DNA of 64,000 nucleotides. Source: an uncultured Bacteroidaceae bacterium (GTDB taxonomy: Bacteria > Bacteroidota > Bacteroidia > Bacteroidales > Bacteroidaceae). Within the stretch, counting starts at the first letter, position 1. Each line of letters starts with the position of its first letter. Shown here one piece after another: positions 35,006 through 43,335 of the stretch. The stretch is from positions 78,273 through 142,272 of the forward strand of contig CALUJO010000002.1 in assembly GCA_944320965.1 (NCBI GenBank), read 5' to 3'. The position numbers and the translations under genes are program-made. The notes under the pieces are model-generated. The model saw only the letters and a list, made by a program, of their open reading frames with translations. It ran no database searches and had not been told where the DNA came from.

Positions 35006-37201
35006 ATGAAAAAAATATTATTGGCAGGAGCATTGACAATTATGGCAGCAGTTCAGATTGACGCGGCACAGGAAAAGAAGGTATTCCGTATCGGAACAGA
35101 CAAGACAGATTTAATCCTTCAGGTTGGAGACAACGGACGACTTTACCAGACATACTTCGGCGAGAAACTTCTTCACGAAGGTGATTTGCAGAACTTCGCA
35201 TGGGATATACACGCAGGTTCCGACGGCAGCATAAGCCAGAGAGGATGGGAAGTCTACAGCGGCTCGGGAAACGAAGATTACTTTGAACCGGCAATAATGA
35301 TACAGCATAATGACGGTAAGACATCAACCTACCTTTATTACGTATCATCAACAACAAAAGACGTTGAAGGCGGTAAAATGACAACAATCAACCTCAGGGA
35401 CGATGTATATCCGGTTGACGTAACACTTCATTATGTTGCATATCCGAAAGAGAACGTAATCAAAACATGGAGCGAAATAAAGCATCAGGAAAAGAAACCT
35501 GTAATTTTTTCAACCTATGCATCCACTATGCTCTACTTCAACCGTTCATCATATTATCTGACAGAGTTCAGCAGTGACTGGGCAAAGGAAGCACAGATGA
35601 GCAGCCAGCAGCTGCAGTTTGGCAAGAAAGTCATTGACACAAAACTTGGAAGCCGTGCAGCAATGCACACACATCCATTCTTTGAAGTGGGACTTGACCA
35701 GCCAGTTTCAGAAAAACAGGGTGAAGTACTAATGGGAACACTCGGATGGACAGGAAACTTCCGCTTCACTTTTGAAGTTGACAATGCAGGCAATCTGCGC
35801 GTCATTCCGGCAATCAACCCGTATGCTTCAAACTATGAGCTCAAAAAAGATGAAGTATTCACTACACCTGAGTTCATATTCACACTGAGCCAGAACGGAA
35901 CATCCGAAGGTAGCCGCAGTCTTCACGAATGGGCACGCAACTACAGTCTGAAAGATGGAAAAGGCAGCCGTCTTACACTTCTGAACAACTGGGAAAACAC
36001 AGGATTCGATTTCAATGAAGAGATACTTGCCAACCTGATGAAAGAAGCAAAACACCTTGGCGTTGACATGTTCCTTCTTGACGACGGCTGGTTTGCAAAC
36101 AAATACCCACGCAAGGATGACAAAGCAGGACTGGGCGACTGGGAAGTTACACACTCAAAATTGCCTGGAGGAATACCGGCACTTGTAAAAGCAGCTGACG
36201 AAGCAGGCGTAAAATTCGGTATATGGATTGAACCTGAAATGGTTAATCCTAAGAGTGAACTGTTCGAAAAACACCCTGAATGGGCAATACATGACGAAAA
36301 CAGAAAAATATACTACTACCGTAACCAGCTTGTCCTTGACCTGAGCAACCCTGAAGTACAGGATTATGTTTATGGTGTTGTTGAAAACATCATGAAGGAA
36401 AACCCAGAAATAGCATTCTTCAAATGGGACTGCAACAGCCCTATAACAAACATATACTCACCATATCTGAAAAACAAACAGGGAAATCTTTACATAGATC
36501 ACGTACGCGGTGTTTACAATGTAATGAAACGTGTCAAGGAGAACTATCCAAATGTTCCGATGATGCTATGTTCAGGAGGTGGAGCACGCTGCGACTACGA
36601 AGCGCTTAAATACTTCACAGAATTCTGGTGCAGTGACAATACTGATCCTGTTGAACGTGTATACATACAGTGGGGCTTCTCACAATTCTTCCCTGCAAAG
36701 GCAATGTGCGCACACGTTACAAGCTGGAACAAGAACACCTCAGTGAAATTCCGTACAGACGTCGCTTCAATGTGCAAGCTTGGCTTTGACATAGGTTTGA
36801 AAGACCTTAGCGCTGAAGAACTTGATTATTGCCAGACAGCAGTAGCCAACTGGAAACGCCTTCAGCCTGCAATTATGGACGGTGACCAGTACAGACTTGT
36901 TTCTCCATACGAATCAAACCATATGGCATTAAACTACGTAAGCAAGGACAAAAATAAAGCTGTTCTGTTTGCATATGACATACATCCAAGATTCCAGGAA
37001 AAACTGATTTCAGTAAAACTTCAGGGACTTGACCCTAACAAGATGTATAAAGTTGAGGAAATAAACCTGATGCCTGATACAGACTCTACTCTGAAAGCTA
37101 ACGGCAAAGTATATTCAGGCGACTTCCTGATGAAAGTTGGTATTGATGTATTCGGTTTCGCCGCTACTCAAAGTCACGTAATAGAACTTACAGCAGAATA
37201 A
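35006..37201 (+). CDS. Alpha-galactosidase, GH36, secreted
   Basis: Retaining alpha-galactosidase of 731 residues with a signal peptide (MAAVQIDAAQ). The GH36 active site is complete: nucleophile Asp475 in FFKWDCN and acid/base Asp544 in CSDNTDPVER, 69 residues apart as in known GH36 enzymes; the DDGWF motif lies near residue 360. An N-terminal beta-supersandwich and a C-terminal beta domain flank the barrel. I use the ATG at 35006, which gives a proper signal peptide; the in-frame ATG at 34889 lies inside the receptor gene. It probably acts on raffinose-type or host alpha-galactosides imported or bound by the upstream receptor. Confidence 0.94.
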   Translation: MKKILLAGALTIMAAVQIDAAQEKKVFRIGTDKTDLILQVGDNGRLYQTYFGEKLLHEGDLQNFAWDIHAGSDGSISQRGWEVYSGSGNEDYFEPAIMIQHNDGKTSTYLYYVSSTTKDVEGGKMTTINLRDDVYPVDVTLHYVAYPKENVIKTWSEIKHQEKKPVIFSTYASTMLYFNRSSYYLTEFSSDWAKEAQMSSQQLQFGKKVIDTKLGSRAAMHTHPFFEVGLDQPVSEKQGEVLMGTLGWTGNFRFTFEVDNAGNLRVIPAINPYASNYELKKDEVFTTPEFIFTLSQNGTSEGSRSLHEWARNYSLKDGKGSRLTLLNNWENTGFDFNEEILANLMKEAKHLGVDMFLLDDGWFANKYPRKDDKAGLGDWEVTHSKLPGGIPALVKAADEAGVKFGIWIEPEMVNPKSELFEKHPEWAIHDENRKIYYYRNQLVLDLSNPEVQDYVYGVVENIMKENPEIAFFKWDCNSPITNIYSPYLKNKQGNLYIDHVRGVYNVMKRVKENYPNVPMMLCSGGGARCDYEALKYFTEFWCSDNTDPVERVYIQWGFSQFFPAKAMCAHVTSWNKNTSVKFRTDVASMCKLGFDIGLKDLSAEELDYCQTAVANWKRLQPAIMDGDQYRLVSPYESNHMALNYVSKDKNKAVLFAYDIHPRFQEKLISVKLQGLDPNKMYKVEEINLMPDTDSTLKANGKVYSGDFLMKVGIDVFGFAATQSHVIELTAE

Positions 37202-37227
37202 ATCTTTATAACAAATAATAAAAACTT

Positions 37228-37255
37228 AGCCGGCTCTATATAGAACCGGCTTTTT
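37228..37255 (+). terminator. Terminator of the receptor-galactosidase unit
   Basis: Stem AGCCGG/CCGGCT extended by TCTA/TAGA, followed by five T. It lies 27 bp after the galactosidase stop. Confidence 0.8.
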
Positions 37256-37319
37256 ATGTAAAAAAACATAGTATCAAATTCTTTTTTACATAAAAAATAA
37301 CTTTATATAAAAAAATCCA

Positions 37320-37327
37320 TATATTTG
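37320..37327 (+). promoter_or_regulatory. -7 promoter box upstream of the structured RNA
   Basis: TATATTTG followed by CA, predicting a transcript start near 37334, about 39 nt before the first helix of the candidate RNA. Confidence 0.7.
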
Positions 37328-37372
37328 CATCCAAATCAAATAAACAGCCTATGTAAATAAAAATGAATTAAA

Positions 37373-37599
37373 CATACATTTTAGAAGAAAAAGCGTTTAA
37401 CTTTATCTTTGGCAGAAGGGAACCTGAGAAATTTTATTCTGCACCAACGATAAGTAAAGGTAAGCGCTCGCATGAATAATGCGAGCTTTACTTCGTTTGT
37501 TGGTGCACGGTTTTCTCAGGACCTCCTTTCTGCAAACAGGTTGGCTCGCATATTTTTATGTCATAAATCAAAGTTATGCTCACCGCTTTTTCATGTATG
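37373..37599 (+). ncRNA. Candidate structured rod-like RNA (6S-type?)
   Basis: Eight nested helices, 63 base pairs, no crossing: 37373-37379/37593-37599, 37388-37395/37584-37591, 37399-37404/37570-37575, 37412-37420/37525-37533 (one G-U), 37423-37431/37512-37520, 37440-37448/37499-37507, 37452-37458/37487-37493, 37466-37473/37479-37486. The main bubble has 7 nt on the 5' side and 36 nt on the 3' side, the latter with a small CATA/TATG hairpin. The 5' strand leading into the bubble reads TATCTTTG, the Bacteroides -7 box. Length, rod shape and promoter mimicry fit a 6S-type RNA; the class is unproven. No protein frame fits. A long 5' leader of the following lipoprotein gene is the alternative. 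Confidence 0.6.
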
Positions 37600-37680
37600 C
37601 CTTAACCTAAAACTACCAAGAGCAAACACAGGGAAGCCGAAAACTTTACAGAGTAGGCACTATGAAAATAAAAAACAATC

Positions 37681-38283
37681 ATGAAAAAGACATTCTTATT
37701 TCTAATTTTAACTGCCTCTATTTTAGTATTTAATGTTTCTTGCGGAAGTCAAAAACAAGTACCCCAACAAAAAACAAGTGGAAGTCCATTTGGCGATGTA
37801 TATGAAGTTCCATGCGCTGTATACGACAACAATGAAGAATTTGCTGCAACAGGTATCTACAGAGGCAGTATGAACCAAAAGGGAGAAGTTCACAAATTTG
37901 CTTTACAAAATGCACAGTCCATCATTAGGATGAAAATCAAACATGCCTATAAAGGTATGGTAAGTGATTATTCTTCTACAATAGGTAATAATGCTGGAAA
38001 TGACATTGAGACAAAAGTAACAATGGCTGGAGACCAAATAATTGATGCAGTAGTAAACAACACTTCTGAATGTTGTGTAAAATTTAGTTCAGTTGGAGAT
38101 GATGGACATATTGAATGTTACGTAGCAATAAGAATCCCCAAAAATGACTTGTCTGAAAAAATAGCGAAGGAAGTTTCCAACAAGTTGAGTGATGATGAAA
38201 AAATGCGTATAAACTTTAACGAATCACAATACAGAGAACAGATGGAAAAACGTTTCGAACAATACAGAGAGGAAAACAAATAA
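37681..38283 (+). CDS. LPP20-like lipoprotein
   Basis: A 200-residue lipoprotein (signal MKKTFLFLILTASILVF, lipid Cys21). The mature part has the pattern of the LPP20 lipoprotein family: a conserved ATGIYRGS segment, then ALQNAQSIIRMKIKHAYKG and a C-terminal half of beta strands and charged helices. It begins a co-directional run of envelope genes with a 6-bp gap to the next. The role of LPP20-like proteins is not defined; outer-membrane or surface localisation is expected. Only the class, not the function, is supported. Confidence 0.7.
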   Translation: MKKTFLFLILTASILVFNVSCGSQKQVPQQKTSGSPFGDVYEVPCAVYDNNEEFAATGIYRGSMNQKGEVHKFALQNAQSIIRMKIKHAYKGMVSDYSSTIGNNAGNDIETKVTMAGDQIIDAVVNNTSECCVKFSSVGDDGHIECYVAIRIPKNDLSEKIAKEVSNKLSDDEKMRINFNESQYREQMEKRFEQYREENK

Positions 38284-38289
38284 AATCCC

Positions 38290-39075
38290 ATGAAAAGTTT
38301 AAAATATATTTTAAGCGTCATAGTCCTGTTTATTACAGGACTGAACGCTTATAGTCAGGAACGTCCCAAATGGACAGATGGATATTTCGAAGAAAGAAAC
38401 AACTCATACGTTGAAGTTGTCACAGGATTTGGATATGACTTAAATGACGCAAAGGAAAAAGCAACAAAACAGATAATTGAAAGAAGAAGTTTGGCCACCG
38501 GTACTGATGCCGTCGTATCATTCGAGAACAATAATTTACAGATAACAAGCGAAAAAAAACTTGTTGTAAATGCACGAATCATTGATGAATACAATGAACG
38601 TCTGGCTCCAGGTGAATATAAGGTTTATCTGCTTGTACAAACAGCAAAGAATCCTACACTTAAACTAGAACCAGTAACCGTATCTGATAAATATCCGTTC
38701 TCTGCACGTGTATTTATCCCTGGAATGGCACAAATATATAAAGGAAGCACAGCCAAAGGGGCGTGCTTTATTGCAGGAGAAATTGCATTTATAGGTGGTA
38801 TCGTCGTATCTGAATGTCTTCGCCAGAATTACATTCAAAAAATAAATCTGACACAAAACGTAAAACTCAAAAAACAATATCTTGACAGTTCCAACAGATG
38901 CGAGATTGCCCGTAATGTATCAATAGCAGGTGCAGCCGCTCTTTATGTATGGAATATTATAGACGGAATAGTGGCAAAAGGCAAAAAGAATGTATTTATC
39001 GGAGAAAATAATATAAAAATATTACCATACACAGATTTATATTCTACCGGTTTAGCATTTAATATAAAATTTTAA
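38290..39075 (+). CDS. Exported protein, LPP20-like N-terminus and DUF5683-like membrane part
   Basis: A 261-residue protein with a signal peptide ending AYSQ. Residues about 25-120 resemble the LPP20-like fold of the preceding protein (SYVEVVTGFGYDLNDAKEKA, then a LATGTDAVVSFENN segment). Residues about 135-230 contain FIPGMAQIYKGSTAKGACF and two hydrophobic helices, a DUF5683-like pattern of membrane proteins. It is 6 bp after and 6 bp before its neighbours, so it is part of an operon. Function unknown; a two-component envelope complex with the preceding lipoprotein is an inference from shared fold and spacing. Confidence 0.68.
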   Translation: MKSLKYILSVIVLFITGLNAYSQERPKWTDGYFEERNNSYVEVVTGFGYDLNDAKEKATKQIIERRSLATGTDAVVSFENNNLQITSEKKLVVNARIIDEYNERLAPGEYKVYLLVQTAKNPTLKLEPVTVSDKYPFSARVFIPGMAQIYKGSTAKGACFIAGEIAFIGGIVVSECLRQNYIQKINLTQNVKLKKQYLDSSNRCEIARNVSIAGAAALYVWNIIDGIVAKGKKNVFIGENNIKILPYTDLYSTGLAFNIKF

Positions 39076-39081
39076 ATACAA

Positions 39082-39417
39082 ATGATTATGAAAACAATTA
39101 AATGTTTATTATTTCTATTACTAATAATAAATATTACCTCATGCGCTAAAGAGGAATATGATTTTTATGCCACAATAAATGGAACCGTTATTGACGAAAT
39201 ATCTTCCGAACCGGTAGAAGGAGCTTCTGTAAATTTAACTCCAGGAGGTAAAAACTGTATAACAGACATACAGGGACATTTCAGTTTCAATGAATTGGAA
39301 GCAATACAATACACAATCACTGTACAAAAGAACGGATATTCAACAAATAGAAAAGGTATTAATGCCATAGCTGGAGAAACAAGTGATATATCAGTTACAA
39401 TAGAAAAAATGAATTGA
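39082..39417 (+). CDS. Small lipoprotein with carboxypeptidase-regulatory-like domain
   Basis: A 111-residue lipoprotein with lipid Cys21 followed by AKEEYD, close to the Lys-acidic-acidic surface export signal of Bacteroidetes lipoproteins. One beta-sandwich domain fills the mature protein: GTVIDEISSEPVEGASVNLT, then ITDIQGHFSFNELEA and a final VTIE strand. It is the shortest member of a tandem paralogous family at 39.1-44.5 kb. Start at 39082 or at the ATG at 39088. Confidence 0.75.
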   Translation: MIMKTIKCLLFLLLIINITSCAKEEYDFYATINGTVIDEISSEPVEGASVNLTPGGKNCITDIQGHFSFNELEAIQYTITVQKNGYSTNRKGINAIAGETSDISVTIEKMN

Positions 39418-39419
39418 TT

Positions 39420-40388
39420 ATGAAACATTTTATATTTATTGTTTTATTATGCCTGATTAGTTGCTCTAAACAAGTTTCTGATAATATTGAAAACATAGGA
39501 GGTATATGTGGAGTTGTTACCGACTTTGCAACCGGTGAACCGATAAAAAATGCTAATGTACAATTACGTCCTTCGGGAGAAACTACATTGACAGGAACAG
39601 AAGGATATTATGAATTTAAAAATATAAATGAAGGGAATTATTCTATTACAGTTTCTAAATTAGAGTATACAGATCTCATTGATGATTTTGTTATAACTGT
39701 TGTTCCAAATAAGATAATACGTCGAGATGTACAAATTAAAAAAGAGCCTACTGTTTTGCACATAATAGATAACGAAGGGAAAGAGCTATCTGTGTTGGAT
39801 TTTGGGGATGAAGTAACTTCTAAACAATTTGTAATATTTAATAGTGGAGCTGTATCTATTTCTTGTAAAGTTTTTGTATCCTGCGAATGGATAGTTTCTG
39901 CATCAGAAATAAACAACGAAATAATGTCTGGAGAAGTTTGGCCTATCATCGTTACAATAGACCGCTCGAAGCTAAAAGCCGGAGATAATACTACATATAT
40001 ACATGTACTTTCCAACAATGGCAGTAAAGAATTGAAAGTTACAGCTATCGGAGAGTATATAGAGCCGGAAGTTATAACCTTACCAGTAACCACCAGTTAT
40101 AATGGTGAAAATACACCATGGAATGATACTTTTAATGCAGAGGTTATTAAAATTGGTAATCCGGAATATAGTAAACGTGGGTTCTGTTTTTCTTCTGTTA
40201 ATAAAACTCCAACAATTAATGATAATTGCGTCGAAGTTAACGGTAACGGATTAGGCAAATTCAAATATACATACAGAGAATTTCCACCCCAAACAATAAC
40301 TTATTATGTTAGAGCATGGGTAATGTATGGTTTAAATAATAAAGTAATATATGGTAACACCGAGACATTTACATACAATGATGTATAA
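39420..40388 (+). CDS. Surface lipoprotein: carboxypeptidase-regulatory-like plus BACON-like domain
   Basis: A 322-residue lipoprotein (lipid Cys15, CSKQ). Domains: carboxypeptidase-regulatory-like (about 27-100, GVVTDFATGEPIKNANVQL), a BACON-like domain (about 103-215, with SCEWIVSASE and VTIDRSKLKAGDNTTYIHVL) and a C-terminal beta domain with the YSKRGFCFSSVNKTPTI motif, a variant of the TERGFVYG repeat in the 41.1-kb paralog. The ATG at 39420 is used, 2 bp after the previous stop; the in-frame TTG at 39414 is less likely. It overlaps the next start codon. Probably a carbohydrate- or matrix-binding surface protein; BACON domains are linked to mucin binding, but no ligand is known. Confidence 0.75.
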   Translation: MKHFIFIVLLCLISCSKQVSDNIENIGGICGVVTDFATGEPIKNANVQLRPSGETTLTGTEGYYEFKNINEGNYSITVSKLEYTDLIDDFVITVVPNKIIRRDVQIKKEPTVLHIIDNEGKELSVLDFGDEVTSKQFVIFNSGAVSISCKVFVSCEWIVSASEINNEIMSGEVWPIIVTIDRSKLKAGDNTTYIHVLSNNGSKELKVTAIGEYIEPEVITLPVTTSYNGENTPWNDTFNAEVIKIGNPEYSKRGFCFSSVNKTPTINDNCVEVNGNGLGKFKYTYREFPPQTITYYVRAWVMYGLNNKVIYGNTETFTYNDV

Positions 40389-41097
40389 AATATTTATAGT
40401 CGTTTTTATACTTACCTTAAACTCATGCAATAAAACAATTGAAGAGCCTAAACTATGCTCTATATCAGGAAAGATAAATGCAAAAGAGCCCTTAGGAGGA
40501 TTTAAAGTTGAATTGTTTAATATTGAGAATTCTATTTCAGACATAATTTATACTGAACCAAGTGGATTTTTTGAATTTAATAATATAAAAGCCGGTACAT
40601 ACGAACTTAAAGTCACAAAAGAAAAATACTATTACATATGGATGATTGTTGATGATAATGAACCGAACCATAAAGATTCTTATATTAAAATCAAAGATGG
40701 TGAACATAAAAATATTGAGGTTCTTATGGGAGGCGGAGAATACTTTTGGTTTAAGAAATTCACTATTTTAAGTACCCATGGAGATCCTATAAATTCATTA
40801 GAATGTTCTTATGATAGTAAATATCTCTCTTTCAAATTATTCAACGAAACCAATGAAAATTTGTACTTTAATATTAGTTCATCGTTCTTTTTCACTTATG
40901 ACCTTTACAAAACAATAAAATATTTTGAATCATTTATACCCCAAAGTGGGACATTAAAACCTGGTGAAGATATAACTATTATATGCAATGTGAATCCCGA
41001 AATTTCTATGTTAGATATTCAAAACATTAACAATATGTATTTTCCAACAATTGAAATAGGACATTCACAAAGCATTAATTTGGATTTCATTAATTAA
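40378..41097 (+). CDS. Lipoprotein with carboxypeptidase-regulatory-like domain
   Basis: A 239-residue lipoprotein (lipid Cys17 in LTLNSC). The N-terminal domain (about 25-115) has the same FEFNNIKAGTYELKVTKEKY pattern as its paralogs. The C-terminal half is a different beta-rich domain (SCEWxV-type core missing; SSSFFFTYDLYKT), perhaps a degenerate BACON domain, ending in KPGEDITIICNVNPE. Start codons at 40378 and 40381 are both possible and overlap the upstream gene by 8-11 bases, indicating coupled translation. Function unknown. Confidence 0.7.
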   Translation: MMYKIFIVVFILTLNSCNKTIEEPKLCSISGKINAKEPLGGFKVELFNIENSISDIIYTEPSGFFEFNNIKAGTYELKVTKEKYYYIWMIVDDNEPNHKDSYIKIKDGEHKNIEVLMGGGEYFWFKKFTILSTHGDPINSLECSYDSKYLSFKLFNETNENLYFNISSSFFFTYDLYKTIKYFESFIPQSGTLKPGEDITIICNVNPEISMLDIQNINNMYFPTIEIGHSQSINLDFIN

Positions 41098-41109
41098 TAA
41101 TTTAAATAT

Positions 41110-43050
41110 ATGAGAAAGAAAATATATTTGATAATATGTCTTGCTTTTATTTCAATATGGCACTCGTGCAAACAACATGAAGAGGAAAATCTCTCTGGTA
41201 CAATTTATGGAATAGTTTCTGACAAAGCAACAGGTGAACCCATTAAATCAGCAGGCGTAGAACTAAGCCCTGTCGGATTAAAAACCATTACAGGTTCAGA
41301 AGGTCAGTTTGAATTCAATGAACTTAATCCGGGTAACTATACTCTACTTGTTACAAAAACAGGATATGCTGACTATGCAAGCAATACAATTGAAGTAAAG
41401 CCTGGACAAACAGCAAAAGGAGACGTACAGATTGAGCAATTACCTCCAGCTTTAAAAGTTGTGAATGACAAGAGACAGGAAATTTCCGAACTTGACTTTG
41501 GTGCAGCCGAATCTGATGTTGCCCGCTCATTTAATATATTCAATGATGGAGTTGAAACATTGGAATGGCAAATAACAAAAACCGCAGACTGGGTTACACA
41601 GATAAGTAAAACCGAAGGAGAATTAAAGGCGGGTGCAACTCAAGCATTGATCATTACCATAGACAGAAACCAACTGAATAGTGGAGAAAACACAACAACA
41701 GTACATATCACATCCAATAATGGCAGCAAACAACTTACTATAAAGGCAACCAATGGAACTATTCTCGCAACATTAAATACCCTTGAAATAAGTTCAATAA
41801 AACGGACATCTGCTATATTTAATGGAGAAATTCTGACAGAAGGAAGTCCTAAATACACAGAACGTGGATTTGTTTATAGTACTTCATCCATGCCGACTTT
41901 AGACAATACAATAAACAAATTAACAGTAACATTGACAGAAAGCAAAAGCTTTTCTGCCACTGCTACAGGCTTAACCATTGGACAAACGTATTATGTGCGT
42001 GCGTATGCCATCAATGCAGGTAAGGCAGCATATAGTACAAACGAAAAATCTTTTTCTCCAGACATGATGCTTCCGACTGTAATAACTAACGATATTTCAG
42101 ATAGAAGTATAAGTGCAGGAATGGCTTCACTCCATGGGACTATAACAGAAGTTGGTGATCCAGCCTATACTGAACGTGGATTTGTATATGGTACAATGCA
42201 TAACCCAACAATTGACAGTGATTCAAAAATAATTGTTTCGGGTAGTGGAACAGGTGAATTTAGCATAAATCTTTCAGGACTGACAATGGGGAACATTTAT
42301 TATATACGTGCCTTTGCCACAAATGAAAAAGGGACTGCATATGGTAAAGAAGTTATGTTAGATATGAATGCAATTATGCCCGAAGTAATTACAAATAGTC
42401 CTGAAATTTTATCTAATACATCAGCTATTTTTAATGGAACAATTACACAAATAGGTGACCCAGCTTATACTGAACGAGGATTTATATATGGGAAAATGTT
42501 AATACCTTCTTTGGATAATAATGCAGCTAAAGTTATCGCAGAAGGAATTATTGCCGGTCCATTTAACGCAGAAGTTTCAAATTTGGGAAAATACGAAACA
42601 TACAATGTACGTGCATATGCTATGACTTCCAGTGGAGTTATTTACGGAGAAGTATTAAATTTTTGTATGGATACCGATGGATACCTTTTATTACCAACAT
42701 TTATTCATAATGGACAAACATATAGAGTTTATCCAGATTTGGGTTATTGGATGGATTGGCAACAGGCCATGCAAGCATGCGCAGACTTAACATTTGGAGA
42801 ATATAATGATTGGATTCTTCCTGATAAGGATATTTTAAATACGATGTTTATTGAAAGAAATAATATAGGCGGATTTTATATAAAAGCATCTGATTTTGGA
42901 GACCCCTCTGAATATTGGAGTTCAACAGAATATGATCACGATAAAACATATGCATATAAACAATCATTTCTTTCAGGGAAACAAGGAATTAAAAATAAAT
43001 CTCCACAGGGATTAGAATGTAGAGTGCGTCCAATAAGATTGGAACAATAA
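41110..43050 (+). CDS. Large surface lipoprotein: regulatory-like, BACON-like, three repeat domains, DUF1566-like end
   Basis: A 646-residue lipoprotein (lipid Cys20, KQHEEEN after it). Domains: carboxypeptidase-regulatory-like (about 32-115, SDKATGEPIKSAGVELS), BACON-like (about 117-220, ADWVTQISKTEGELKAG), three fibronectin-like repeats (about 225-325, 325-420, 420-515), each with a YTERGFVYG- or YTERGFIYG-type motif, and a C-terminal domain (about 520-646) with WQQAMQACADLTFGEYNDWI and EYWSSTEYD, which matches the DUF1566/Lcl adhesin-associated fold. Presumed surface binding protein. The repeats are more similar to each other than to the repeats of the neighbours, pointing to internal duplication. 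Confidence 0.75.
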   Translation: MRKKIYLIICLAFISIWHSCKQHEEENLSGTIYGIVSDKATGEPIKSAGVELSPVGLKTITGSEGQFEFNELNPGNYTLLVTKTGYADYASNTIEVKPGQTAKGDVQIEQLPPALKVVNDKRQEISELDFGAAESDVARSFNIFNDGVETLEWQITKTADWVTQISKTEGELKAGATQALIITIDRNQLNSGENTTTVHITSNNGSKQLTIKATNGTILATLNTLEISSIKRTSAIFNGEILTEGSPKYTERGFVYSTSSMPTLDNTINKLTVTLTESKSFSATATGLTIGQTYYVRAYAINAGKAAYSTNEKSFSPDMMLPTVITNDISDRSISAGMASLHGTITEVGDPAYTERGFVYGTMHNPTIDSDSKIIVSGSGTGEFSINLSGLTMGNIYYIRAFATNEKGTAYGKEVMLDMNAIMPEVITNSPEILSNTSAIFNGTITQIGDPAYTERGFIYGKMLIPSLDNNAAKVIAEGIIAGPFNAEVSNLGKYETYNVRAYAMTSSGVIYGEVLNFCMDTDGYLLLPTFIHNGQTYRVYPDLGYWMDWQQAMQACADLTFGEYNDWILPDKDILNTMFIERNNIGGFYIKASDFGDPSEYWSSTEYDHDKTYAYKQSFLSGKQGIKNKSPQGLECRVRPIRLEQ

Positions 43051-43060
43051 ATAATAGGTT

Positions 43061-43212
43061 ATGAGTAGATTTTATTGTTAACGGTATTATTCACTTGTTG
43101 CAAATCTGATAAAGTAAAAGATATTCCGAGTACCATATATGGCATTGTAACAGACAAAGCAACAGGTGAACCGATTAAGTCATCAAAAGTAGAGTTGAAC
43201 CCGATAATTTAA
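43061..43212 (+). pseudogene. Broken, truncated paralog of the 41.1-kb lipoprotein
   Basis: From 43076 the frame reads a lipoprotein-like start (LLLTVLFTCCKSD) and then TIYGIVTDKATGEPIKSS, matching the regulatory-like domain of the preceding gene; 20 bases (GACAAAGCAACAGGTGAACC) are identical to it. The apparent ATG at 43061 is out of frame by one base and a TAG intervenes, and the frame ends at TAA 43212 after about 45 residues. Everything C-terminal is missing. It is a remnant of one more copy. Confidence 0.75.
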
Positions 43213-43335
43213 AATGATTAACATAAAAAGAGCAGACTACACTAAAAGGTCTTCTTTGGTTAAAATATTTCATTTGCTATAGACAACTACAACATAAATA
43301 AAATAAATCAAAACATTAAACAAAAATTTTAAGTT

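Noticed and set aside
37404..37411. TATCTTTG as an independent promoter inside the structured RNA region
   Set aside because: It lies inside the nested helices, directly before the fourth stem, and no -33 TTTG is at the right distance. The upstream TATATTTG at 37320 is the better promoter; I treat this as promoter mimicry.
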